A stretch of 23,845 nucleotides of DNA from CAZSWS01 sp964610765 (lineage in GTDB: Bacteria; Bacteroidota; Bacteroidia; Bacteroidales; Tannerellaceae). The number at the start of each line of letters is the position of its first letter. Position 1 is the stretch's first letter. The stretch covers positions 1 to 23,845 of the forward strand of contig CAZSWS010000043.1 of the NCBI GenBank assembly GCA_964610765.1, written 5' to 3'. The notes under the pieces are model-generated. The model did no database searches. It saw only the letters and a list, made by a program, of their open reading frames with translations, and had not been told where the DNA came from. A program made the position numbers and the translations under genes. Shown here one piece after another: positions 9,052 through 15,927 of the stretch.

Positions 9052-9926
9052 ATGAAAAGGGATATTCGTGTTTACGAGGATATTGGTTCGCTAAATGAAG
9101 GCTTTACTGAGTTGCTTTTGCATTTGCTTTCTTTATATCCGACTGTACATATAGCTTTGTCGGGGGGAAGTACGCCGCAGGTTATATTTGACTATTTGAG
9201 TGATCATCATCAGACCTCTATTCCGTGGGAGCGCATTTTCTTTTTTTGGGGAGATGAGCGCTGTGTGCCCCCTGACGATAAAATGAGTAATTACAGAATG
9301 ACGAATGAGCACTTGTTAAGTCGTGTAGAAGCTATTCCTAAAGGAAATGTGTTTCGTATATTAGGTGAGAATGACCCGGAACAGGAAGCCCACCGTTATG
9401 GACAATTATTGGATGAGCAACTTCCTCAACAAAACAATTTACCTTGCTTTGAGTTGGTAATGCTGGGGTTGGGCGAAGATGGTCATACGGTTTCTATCTT
9501 TCCTGACCAAATAGCATTATGGGACAACCCAAACAACTGTGTGGTTGCTAAACATCCGGATACTGGTATGAAGCGTGTGACCATAACCGGTCAAATTGTG
9601 AACAATGCACGGCATGTTGCTTTTCTGGTTACCGGTAAAAATAAGGCTGAGAAAGTGGAAGAGATACTTACTCGTTCTGCTGCATCTGCTGACTATCCGG
9701 CGACACTGGTTCAACCTTCGGATGGAGTTCTATACTGGTTGTTGGATAAAGAGGCTGGCGGNNNNNNNNNNNNNNNNNNNNNNNNNNNNNNNNNNNNNNN
9801 NNNNNNNNNNNNNNNNNNNNNNNNNNNNNNNNNNNNNNNNNNNNNNNNNNNNNNNNNNNNNTGGTTCAACCTTCGGATGGAGTTCTATACTGGTTGTTGG
9901 ATAAAGAGGCTGGCGGGAAACTCTAA
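9052..9926 (+). CDS. pgl: 6-phosphogluconolactonase, interrupted by an assembly gap
   Basis: Hydrolyses 6-phosphogluconolactone to 6-phosphogluconate, linking the flanking Zwf and Gnd reactions. Family motifs are ALSGGSTPQ (residues 35-43), FWGDERCVPPDDKMSNYRM (about 65-83) and LGLGEDGHTVSIFP (about 137-150). The reading frame is intact to position 9761, where 100 Ns begin. The last 55 nt before the Ns are repeated exactly after them. Removing the Ns and one copy gives an uninterrupted protein of 239 residues ending LLDKEAGGKL, a normal length for the family, with the stop at 9924-9926. Any translation read straight through the Ns changes frame after the gap and is spurious. I regard the gene as complete in the organism. 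Confidence 0.9.
9707..9761. repeat. left copy of the exact 55-nt duplication flanking the gap
   Basis: Identical over all 55 nt to 9862-9916, and both copies abut the N run. It encodes residues VQPSDGVLYWLLDKEAG of the lactonase, so it is a coding sequence present once in the real gene. The most likely cause is overlapping contig ends from a k-mer assembler. Confidence 0.95.
9762..9861. other. 100-N scaffolding gap
   Basis: Exactly 100 unknown bases, the conventional placeholder for a gap of unknown size. Both flanks carry the same 55-nt sequence, so true missing sequence is probably absent. Confidence 0.97.
9862..9916. repeat. right copy of the exact 55-nt duplication flanking the gap
   Basis: Second copy of the sequence at 9707-9761. 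Continuing from it in the lactonase frame gives G-K-L and a TAA at 9924-9926, the natural end of the gene. Confidence 0.95.
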
Positions 9927-9950
9927 GCATTTACTTGCACATTGATATAT

Positions 9951-9990
9951 AAAAGCGGCGAAGAGTATCCTCTATTCGCCGCTTTTAATC
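9951..9990 (+). terminator. rho-independent terminator after pgl
   Basis: AAAAGCGGCGAA (9951-9962) pairs perfectly with TTCGCCGCTTTT (9975-9986). This gives a 12-bp GC-cored stem with a 12-nt loop and T-rich sequence after it, 24 nt past the lactonase stop. It should end the tkt-gnd-zwf-pgl transcript. The A/T flanks on both sides mean it could also act in the other direction. Confidence 0.85.
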
Positions 9991-10094
9991 TTTTTGATAG
10001 AGTTGTTTTATGTATTCTTTTTGATATTTTGAATAATAAATGTATTTAATCCCTTTATTTTGCATACATTTACCTAAATTTTTAATTATTATTA

Positions 10095-10436
10095 ATGGAT
10101 ATGAAAAAGATATTGAAAAATTCAGCAATCTTACTTGTATTTCCTCTGTTTATGACCTCTTGCTACACGTCAAGAGTATACCATGGAACTGTTACCGCTA
10201 AAACTCCACAAGTTGAGGTGGCTTCAAAAGGAAATCCTATCTTATTATGGGGCTTATTGCCTTTAAATGGTGCAAACCAAGAAGCGAAGAATAATATTGG
10301 AGAGAGACAGAATTATACAACCAAAACTCAATGGACTTTCGTGGATGGTTTTTTGAATGTAATAACTTTTGGTATTTACTCACCTACAACAACTAAATAT
10401 TACGTTCCTTTGGATGAAGTGTCTTCAACAAAGTGA
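10095..10436 (+). CDS. small Bor/Iss-like lipoprotein
   Basis: A 113-residue predicted lipoprotein: a short charged N-terminus, a hydrophobic stretch, and a lipobox ending MTSC with Cys23. A second in-frame ATG at 10101 would give MKKILKN and may be the true start. The C-terminal half, with TQWTFVDGFLNVITFGIYSP, resembles the phage lambda Bor/Iss family segment TQQTFVNGLLGFITLGIYTP as I remember it, supporting membership of the Bor family. In lambda lysogens Bor is an outer-membrane lipoprotein linked to serum resistance; the function of homologues in Bacteroidetes is unknown. No phage genes surround it. It is a single-gene unit between two terminators. The 168 nt before it are AT-rich, and I could not place a convincing promoter there. 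Confidence 0.8.
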   Translation: MDMKKILKNSAILLVFPLFMTSCYTSRVYHGTVTAKTPQVEVASKGNPILLWGLLPLNGANQEAKNNIGERQNYTTKTQWTFVDGFLNVITFGIYSPTTTKYYVPLDEVSSTK

Positions 10437-10460
10437 TAGCATATCATACTGTCTATATAC

Positions 10461-10497
10461 AAAAACGGTCAGCTAGTTAATAGTTGACCGTTTTTCT
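10461..10497. terminator. bidirectional terminator between convergent units
   Basis: AAAAACGGTCA (10461-10471) pairs with TGACCGTTTTT (10485-10495), and inner bases 72-75 with 81-84 extend the stem to about 15 bp. A-runs on one side and T-runs on the other make it functional in both directions. It lies between the Bor-like gene and the end of the leftward glutamate operon. Confidence 0.88.
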
Positions 10498-10513
10498 TTC
10501 TATAATGTGGGGA

Positions 10514-11077
10514 TTATTCGATGGTTTGTTCAAACTCTTTTCTTCCCTTTTCGTACATGTTGTTGCCTGCTGAGTCGATAGCTACAATCACCGGAAGTTT
10601 TTCCACTTCAAGTCGGCGCACAGCTTCCGGTCCTAAGTCTTCAAAAGCAATCACTTCTGCTTTCTTAACGGCTTGCCCCATTAGTGCAGCAGCTCCGCCT
10701 ATGGCAGCAAAATAGACTGCGCCATGAGCAATGATTGATTCGATAACCTCTGCATTTCTCAATCCTTTCCCAATCATCACTTTCAGCCCTTGCTCAATCA
10801 AGCGAGGAGAATATAAGTCCATGCGTCCACTGGTTGTAGGACCTACCGATCCGATGGGACGTCCGGGCTTGGGAGGACAAGGACCGGCATAATAAACGGC
10901 AGAGCCTTCTGCTTCAAAAGGAAGAGGTTTTCCCTCGTCTAGCAATTCGCACATGCGCTTATGAGCAGCATCGCGTGCTGTATATATCGTTCCGGTGATA
11001 TAAACCATATCTCCGGCTTTTAGACCTCTAATCATTTCATCTGTGAATGGAGGGCGTATTTCTAGTTGTTCTGACAT
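10514..11077 (-). CDS. class I fumarase-type hydratase, beta subunit (probable mesaconase)
   Basis: C-terminal (beta) half of a two-subunit class I fumarase/tartrate dehydratase-type enzyme. It shows the family segments TARDAAHKR (33-41), GPCPPKPGRPIGSVGP (65-80) followed by TTSGRMD, and the C-terminal KGRKEF near 177-182. I chose the ATG at 11077 (187 residues); translating from a TTG at 11092 would add five residues. It starts 24 nt after the alpha subunit and is the last gene of the operon. Fumarases of this type hydrate fumarate and often mesaconate. Downstream of glutamate mutase and methylaspartate ammonia-lyase the likely reaction is mesaconate to (S)-citramalate. A general fumarase role in the succinate pathway cannot be excluded. 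Confidence 0.9.
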   Translation of the reverse strand: MSEQLEIRPPFTDEMIRGLKAGDMVYITGTIYTARDAAHKRMCELLDEGKPLPFEAEGSAVYYAGPCPPKPGRPIGSVGPTTSGRMDLYSPRLIEQGLKVMIGKGLRNAEVIESIIAHGAVYFAAIGGAAALMGQAVKKAEVIAFEDLGPEAVRRLEVEKLPVIVAIDSAGNNMYEKGRKEFEQTIE

Positions 11078-11101
11078 AGTATCCTTTTTCAAATTATTGA
11101 A

Positions 11102-11941
11102 TTACAATGAGCCTTCCGCATGTCTGGTAGCATGACAGCCAATGTTGACAGCGACGGGAAGTCCGGCTATATGTGTAGCATACGAAAGAATATTTACGGC
11201 AAGGGCAGTTGTATTGCCACCAAATCCTGCCGGTCCAATACCTAAAGCGTTGACCTTTTCCAATAACTCTTTTTCTAAGTCTGCATATACAGGGTCGGGA
11301 TGATGTTCACCCACAGGTCTGAGAAGAGACCTTTTGGCTAGGATAGCCGCTTTTTCCATTGTTCCGCCGATGCCTATTCCTACAATAATAGGAGGGCAGG
11401 GGTTAGAGCCTGCTTCAGAAACAGTCTTGATGACAAAGTCTTTGATACCTTTTACTCCTTGGCTAGGCTTTAGCATAATGAGCTGACTCATGTTCTCGCT
11501 TCCAAATCCTTTGGGAGCTACAGTGATGTGGAATGCATCCCCTTCAACCAGTTCGTAATGAATGACTGCCGGTGTGTTGTCTTTTGTGTTGATTCGGTGT
11601 AGTGGGTCGTTCACAACAGATTTACGTAAATATCCGTTTTCATATCCTCGGCGTACACCTTCATTGATTGCTTTTTCAATAGATCCATTGACATGAACCT
11701 CTTGGCCTAAAGTGACGAATATAACGGTCATCCCGGTATCTTGACACATGGGCTCTTTGCATGTTTTAGCTATTTCTGCATTTTCAATCAACGTGTTTAA
11801 AATATCTTTACCTAAAGATGATTGCTCTTTCTTTTGGCAGGTCTTTAAACAATTGAATATATCGTCTGATAGGACATAGTTTGCCTCCATGCAGAGTTTT
11901 TCAACAAGCTCAGTAATCTGAGCTGCTTCAATATTTCTCAT
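11102..11941 (-). CDS. class I fumarase-type hydratase, alpha subunit (probable mesaconase)
   Basis: N-terminal (alpha) half of the two-subunit iron-sulfur hydratase, 279 residues. The three cysteines expected to hold the oxygen-sensitive [4Fe-4S] cluster are present: C66 in MCQDTG, C182 in NPCPP and C269 in IGCHATR. The GIGIGGTMEKAA segment (188-199) and the GEHHPD segment are also intact. The stable split into 279 and 187-residue subunits is the form common in clostridia and archaea; many Bacteroides, as I recall, carry a single fused fumarase instead. Together with its position in the glutamate operon this argues for a mesaconase role: (S)-citramalate formation from mesaconate in the cytoplasm. 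It lies 21 nt after the P-loop protein gene. Confidence 0.92.
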   Translation of the reverse strand: MRNIEAAQITELVEKLCMEANYVLSDDIFNCLKTCQKKEQSSLGKDILNTLIENAEIAKTCKEPMCQDTGMTVIFVTLGQEVHVNGSIEKAINEGVRRGYENGYLRKSVVNDPLHRINTKDNTPAVIHYELVEGDAFHITVAPKGFGSENMSQLIMLKPSQGVKGIKDFVIKTVSEAGSNPCPPIIVGIGIGGTMEKAAILAKRSLLRPVGEHHPDPVYADLEKELLEKVNALGIGPAGFGGNTTALAVNILSYATHIAGLPVAVNIGCHATRHAEGSL

Positions 11942-11962
11942 TTTTGGTTTTTTAATTGTCTA

Positions 11963-12904
11963 TTAATCTCGCTTCAGGAAGTGATCTGTGTTCAAGTTGT
12001 AAATGTCCACATCTTTCTTGTCATCTAACATCCCAATCATACAGTAGGTATTGTCTCTGGGGTCTTTGATGAATTTATGAACAAATGAAAAACGCGTGAC
12101 TTCTGATGTGTTTCTGATATGTAAACGAGGACCATTACATACAACTACGGTGTCGCCTATCTTGATATGATCTTCATCGTAGTAGCAGACAGATAGATTG
12201 GCACGAAGCTTTTCCCAAACCAACTCTTCCAGTTTGTAAAAATCAATATCATGTTCTTTGAAAAACTTCAACACGAAGCCATTACGCATGTCTGAGCTAA
12301 AGAAATTGCTTTCATCAATACCAAAATGATTTTCCAGCTCCATGATTGTAATGTCTTCAATGGTGTGTGCCATCTTTCGGTATTTCAACGAGTCATGTAC
12401 AATGTCATAGATGCTGTGAGGTAGCGGACCGAAGATGCTTGGGCGAGTAACGATGATTTCTTCGCCTATACCAATCACAATGTCTGCATTGATCTTTAAA
12501 GCAGGGTAAAGCAGGTTGAAATGCTCAACAATGATTCTGCGATTCTTTTCAAGTGCCCGTTCCACAAACTCAACAATCTCGTGCATTTGTGTAAAAGCCA
12601 TCTGGAAACGCATGTCCATATGGAAAGTGGTTGATTGATGGAAGTCCTCGTCAGACATATCCCGGATTTGCATAATCTTCCGGGAATTGAGCGTGTCGTC
12701 ATCGTTTGTAAGCTCCAGACCGGGAAACATACCTTTGATGAGGGACGACTTTCCGGAACCGGCATCACCCACAATACCTATCAGTCTGTCATTGTATTGA
12801 AGATGTCTTTGCGCAATCTCTTCTCCCAAAAACAGTAGACGTTCACGTCCACGGGGAGCAAAGTATTGTGCAAAGACATTATATTCCTGAATCAGGTTGC
12901 GCAT
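11963..12904 (-). CDS. P-loop NTPase with SAD-like C-terminal region, function unknown
   Basis: A 313-residue soluble protein of unknown function. A Walker A motif GDAGSGKSS lies at 46-54. A hydrophobic strand ending in E (RRIIVEHFN, 122-130) could serve as a Walker B-like element, as in uridine-kinase-type P-loop kinases. No NKxD guanine motif is visible, so it is not an obvious MeaB-type GTPase. The C-terminal part contains VVCNGPRLHIRNTSEV (254-269), which resembles the CGGTH-xRNTGEI signature of the threonyl/alanyl-tRNA synthetase second additional domain (SAD). It has two extra residues between the Cys and His (C256, H262). From memory, homologues carry the database name 'alanine-tRNA synthetase second additional domain-containing protein'. 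It starts 5 nt after the DUF4387 gene, so translational coupling is likely. A kinase or an ATP-dependent accessory factor are both possible. Confidence 0.75.
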   Translation of the reverse strand: MRNLIQEYNVFAQYFAPRGRERLLFLGEEIAQRHLQYNDRLIGIVGDAGSGKSSLIKGMFPGLELTNDDDTLNSRKIMQIRDMSDEDFHQSTTFHMDMRFQMAFTQMHEIVEFVERALEKNRRIIVEHFNLLYPALKINADIVIGIGEEIIVTRPSIFGPLPHSIYDIVHDSLKYRKMAHTIEDITIMELENHFGIDESNFFSSDMRNGFVLKFFKEHDIDFYKLEELVWEKLRANLSVCYYDEDHIKIGDTVVVCNGPRLHIRNTSEVTRFSFVHKFIKDPRDNTYCMIGMLDDKKDVDIYNLNTDHFLKRD

Positions 12905-12909
12905 ATTGA

Positions 12910-13227
12910 TTACAAGCTGAATGTATAATCCATCAATGGTGATTGCTGTTGAGCGCCATATACATCTGTTTCACCTAAATTACCCGAGGGTATAGGGCGA
13001 ACAATCGTAATCTTAATAGCCTTAGCCGGATCAAAATAAACCAGATTAATGATATCGGATTCTTTAATGTTATATAATGAAGCAAATCCTTTTTCATTCA
13101 CTGCTTTCGCTTCTTTTACTTTATGATACATGTCAAAGTCTTTGAAAATGACATCAAAAGTAAGTTCATACGGTCCTGAGTTCTTACTCCGTATGACAGA
13201 TGCTATATCTATTAATTTATATTCCAT
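12910..13227 (-). CDS. DUF4387 family protein
   Basis: A 105-residue soluble protein that I recognise as DUF4387 by the N-terminal SKNSGPYELTFDVIF segment (14-28), the central LYNI...DIINLVYFDPAKAIKIT region, and the C-terminal IPSGNLGETDVYGAQQQSPL end. The family has no assigned reaction that I know of. It is commonly encoded directly beside an AtuA/DUF1446 protein, as here with an 11-nt gap, which suggests the two form a complex or two subunits of one enzyme. It shares the operon with the glutamate mutase genes and is followed after 5 nt by the P-loop protein. Confidence 0.85.
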   Translation of the reverse strand: MEYKLIDIASVIRSKNSGPYELTFDVIFKDFDMYHKVKEAKAVNEKGFASLYNIKESDIINLVYFDPAKAIKITIVRPIPSGNLGETDVYGAQQQSPLMDYTFSL

Positions 13228-13238
13228 ATCGCTGTTTT

Positions 13239-14609
13239 TTATTTTCCGTCTGTAAATGTTCTAAATTCTATCGGGAAATGTTTTACCGGGTCGTCCACTT
13301 TCATTAGGTGGTACACGTTGAACTCGTAAACTTCCCCTACTTTAGCGTCTGAAGGAGAGAATGGGAAAGCCAGGTTTCCGGCTGTAGAGATGCGTCCTTC
13401 ATAACCAAAGTGTAGCATGGTGCTTCTAGCAAAACCGCAAATTGTATTTGCTTGTTCTTGTGTAGGAGCAACGGCTTCAATAACGATAGCCAACTCATGA
13501 GCAACGCGTGTTTCAGAACCGGGAAACATGCCCATGACACCATTCTTGCCATAGATTTTAAAATCAAGGAAGAAGTCGGTGATACCATAAGCTTTGAAGT
13601 TGTCAATCACACGAGCTTTTACTGCATCAACGATGTCATCTATTTTGCTAATCATAATCGGGTCTTTAGCGGCTGCTACCGAAATGGTGCGATAGCCTAC
13701 TTTCCGAACGCCTTCTAGTTTAACAAAATACTCTTCAGTAGGAACAAACTTGCTACCGGTAACACGTACTCTTGAGTCAGTCACTTGCGTGAATTCACAG
13801 GCATGTAGGTTGATAGCTCCACCTGGTCCGGGCAATACATACGGATTGGTCTTTTCATACAGCGTATGTGCTGCAACTGAAAGGGTCGTGCATTTACGTG
13901 CCGAAGAAAGTGGCTCTAGCTCAAAACCGTCTTTTTGCAAATAACCAAACATGCAGTCACTACCGCTACCCGGAAGAGCAGCAATAGAAGCACATTCCAA
14001 TATCTTGCCTAAGTGTATAGCCAGACCTTTGTCAAATCCTTCTTTGATAGCTAAAGCAGCAAAGACTGATGGATCATAAGAACGACCGGCCAAGATAACA
14101 TTCGCACCTTCGTTCAATGCGTTGATAAATGGTTCTTCTCCCATTTGTGCAACAATGCGAACAGATTCGTCAACGTCTTTATCTGTTAGTTCAGGAGCCG
14201 GATATAACGGGTTGATATCGCCGGCTTTCATTTTCTCACGGATAAATTCTTTGTCTAATTCAGACTCGATGATAGCCAACTTGAAGTTTAAGCTTTTCTC
14301 TTTTGCTATTTGCTCAATGATATCCAGACAGAAAGCAACGTGAGGTCTGCCTCCGCTACCCCCTGCGCTACCTATCACGACGGGTATACCGGCTTCAATA
14401 GCAGCAGGAATCATGATTTCTAAATCTCTTTTTACAGAGTTGAAATCAGTGAAAGATTTACCGGCTCCTAAGTAGTAAGGTCCCGGGTCAGTCGAACCTG
14501 CGTCAACCGCAATAACATGCGGTTTTCTTCTCATACCTTCTTCAAATGACTCGATTGGGAAACCATATCCCAAAATTGCTGTTGGCGATAATATTCTGAT
14601 TTCTTCCAT
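13239..14609 (-). CDS. AtuA-like (DUF1446) family protein
   Basis: A 456-residue cytoplasmic protein of the acyclic terpene utilisation AtuA N-terminal (DUF1446) family. Typical glycine-rich segments are AVDAGSTDPGPYYLGAG (34-50), GSAGGSGGRPH (80-90) and GRSYDP (175-180). AtuA is required for citronellol/geraniol catabolism in Pseudomonas, but its chemical step is unknown. Here it lies 11 nt after methylaspartate ammonia-lyase and 11 nt before its DUF4387 partner, which ties it to mesaconate or citramalate metabolism rather than terpenes. A role in the cleavage, CoA activation or isomerisation of a branched hydroxy acid is only an inference from position. There is no signal peptide or membrane segment. 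Confidence 0.88.
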   Translation of the reverse strand: MEEIRILSPTAILGYGFPIESFEEGMRRKPHVIAVDAGSTDPGPYYLGAGKSFTDFNSVKRDLEIMIPAAIEAGIPVVIGSAGGSGGRPHVAFCLDIIEQIAKEKSLNFKLAIIESELDKEFIREKMKAGDINPLYPAPELTDKDVDESVRIVAQMGEEPFINALNEGANVILAGRSYDPSVFAALAIKEGFDKGLAIHLGKILECASIAALPGSGSDCMFGYLQKDGFELEPLSSARKCTTLSVAAHTLYEKTNPYVLPGPGGAINLHACEFTQVTDSRVRVTGSKFVPTEEYFVKLEGVRKVGYRTISVAAAKDPIMISKIDDIVDAVKARVIDNFKAYGITDFFLDFKIYGKNGVMGMFPGSETRVAHELAIVIEAVAPTQEQANTICGFARSTMLHFGYEGRISTAGNLAFPFSPSDAKVGEVYEFNVYHLMKVDDPVKHFPIEFRTFTDGK

Positions 14610-14620
14610 TGTATTATTTA

Positions 14621-15865
14621 TTATAGTCTGTTTTTTAAAGCTAATACACGTTGCATCTCGTTGAATACAATCATATAACCTTCATCTACGCCCATACCCG
14701 GTTTAGCCAAGCATTGGATAGGTGAAGTGGCCATAGCGATGTGCGCACATACTTCGGCTGAACGATTTGTTTCGTTGCATGTTCCACCTAGGTAAGCCCC
14801 CATGTTATTTTCTTTACAATAGATAACGGCTTCGATAGAGTTGTTTACTCCACCTAAGTCCGGTGTTTTAATTTGTGCCATGTGACCGGCTTTATTGATT
14901 GTAAAGTCTTTGATGTCTTCTAATGTGTTACACCATTCGTCTGCAACAATTTCAGCTTTGATGCCTTTTTCTTCCATCAACGAACGTATTTTAGCCATAG
15001 CCTTAATTTGCTCATCTTTAGCACCCATATCTACCGGACCTTCTACGCGTAGTTTGAAAGGTTTAGCAATTTCTTCAAGTGAACCAATGTAGTTCGCAAT
15101 CTTTTCAAAATCGTTGTCGAAAACAAGGCTTAGTGTGCCATATACGTCAATATGGATAACCGGATTGTAGGTTTCGTACGGTTTGAAAGCAATGATACGA
15201 TTTCTTAACCATTCGATATAAGCAGCAATCTTTTCACCCTTCAAGCCCACTTTGTCTTCTACGTGGTTAAATAAGGCGTGAGGAAGCACATTGGCTCCTT
15301 TCATAATCATCTTGTCTGCATTGTTGTATCGGTCATCTCCTGACTGAGTAAAGATAGGGATGATTTGGTCGGCTATTTTAGTTCCGTATTCTTCTTCAAT
15401 AACTTGCGCCATTAATTTAGATTTGCTTTTAGCCACAGCATCCAGACATGCTTGCGTAACACCATAGCGAATAGCTGTATGATATAATTTTCCTGTTTCC
15501 GGATTGATACCTTTATCAACTATCTTGGCTAGTTCTTTAAAAGAAGTAATGTCTTTTCCTTTATATAAAGGAGCAATATGTTTTTCAATAACCGGAATAA
15601 AATCGTCTGCTAAAAACAGCGGGTCTCTTCCTCCGGCACCTGAATATTGAACCGCAGCACAGTCGCCATGCGCGATGCTGCCGTTTTCAAGAATAAACAA
15701 TACAGAGATTGATTCGCCTGCTTGTCTAACGTTTGTAAATCCTTCTGTCATGGGAGTTCCTTTGTAGAACGCTCCATCGTTTTTTGCTCCACTTTTAATG
15801 GCTTTTTGGTCATCAAAGTAAAAACCTGTTTTACCTTGTGCACAAACAACATCTATAATTTTCAT
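14621..15865 (-). CDS. mal: methylaspartate ammonia-lyase
   Basis: Removes ammonia from (2S,3S)-3-methylaspartate to give mesaconate, the second step of glutamate fermentation by the methylaspartate pathway. At 414 residues it is nearly collinear with the Clostridium tetanomorphum enzyme (413) of the enolase superfamily. All key residues are found at a constant +2 offset: H196 in VLPHAL (H194), the Mg2+ ligands D240 in HIDVYG, E275 in VEGP and D309 in VADEWCNT (D238, E273, D307), and the catalytic base K333 in QIKTPDLGG (K331). It follows glmE after 62 nt, the longest internal gap of the operon. I found no promoter in that gap. Confidence 0.97.
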   Translation of the reverse strand: MKIIDVVCAQGKTGFYFDDQKAIKSGAKNDGAFYKGTPMTEGFTNVRQAGESISVLFILENGSIAHGDCAAVQYSGAGGRDPLFLADDFIPVIEKHIAPLYKGKDITSFKELAKIVDKGINPETGKLYHTAIRYGVTQACLDAVAKSKSKLMAQVIEEEYGTKIADQIIPIFTQSGDDRYNNADKMIMKGANVLPHALFNHVEDKVGLKGEKIAAYIEWLRNRIIAFKPYETYNPVIHIDVYGTLSLVFDNDFEKIANYIGSLEEIAKPFKLRVEGPVDMGAKDEQIKAMAKIRSLMEEKGIKAEIVADEWCNTLEDIKDFTINKAGHMAQIKTPDLGGVNNSIEAVIYCKENNMGAYLGGTCNETNRSAEVCAHIAMATSPIQCLAKPGMGVDEGYMIVFNEMQRVLALKNRL

Positions 15866-15927
15866 ATTCTTTTGATAGTTTAAATGTATATATTTCTTGT
15901 TATGAGTCTGTTTAGTACAGTTCTCTA

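Noticed and set aside
9707..9916. Direct repeats of an insertion sequence or attachment site hidden by the gap
   Set aside because: A 55-nt target duplication is too long for typical insertion sequences, and collapsing the copies restores an intact gene.
9052..9945. 297-residue lactonase translation running through the Ns
   Set aside because: The part after the gap is in a different frame from the identical sequence before the gap; the true end is the TAA at 9924-9926.
11963..12904. MeaB/ArgK-type GTPase for the neighbouring B12 mutases
   Set aside because: Walker A is present but no NKxD guanine motif is seen, and the C-terminal half looks SAD-like.
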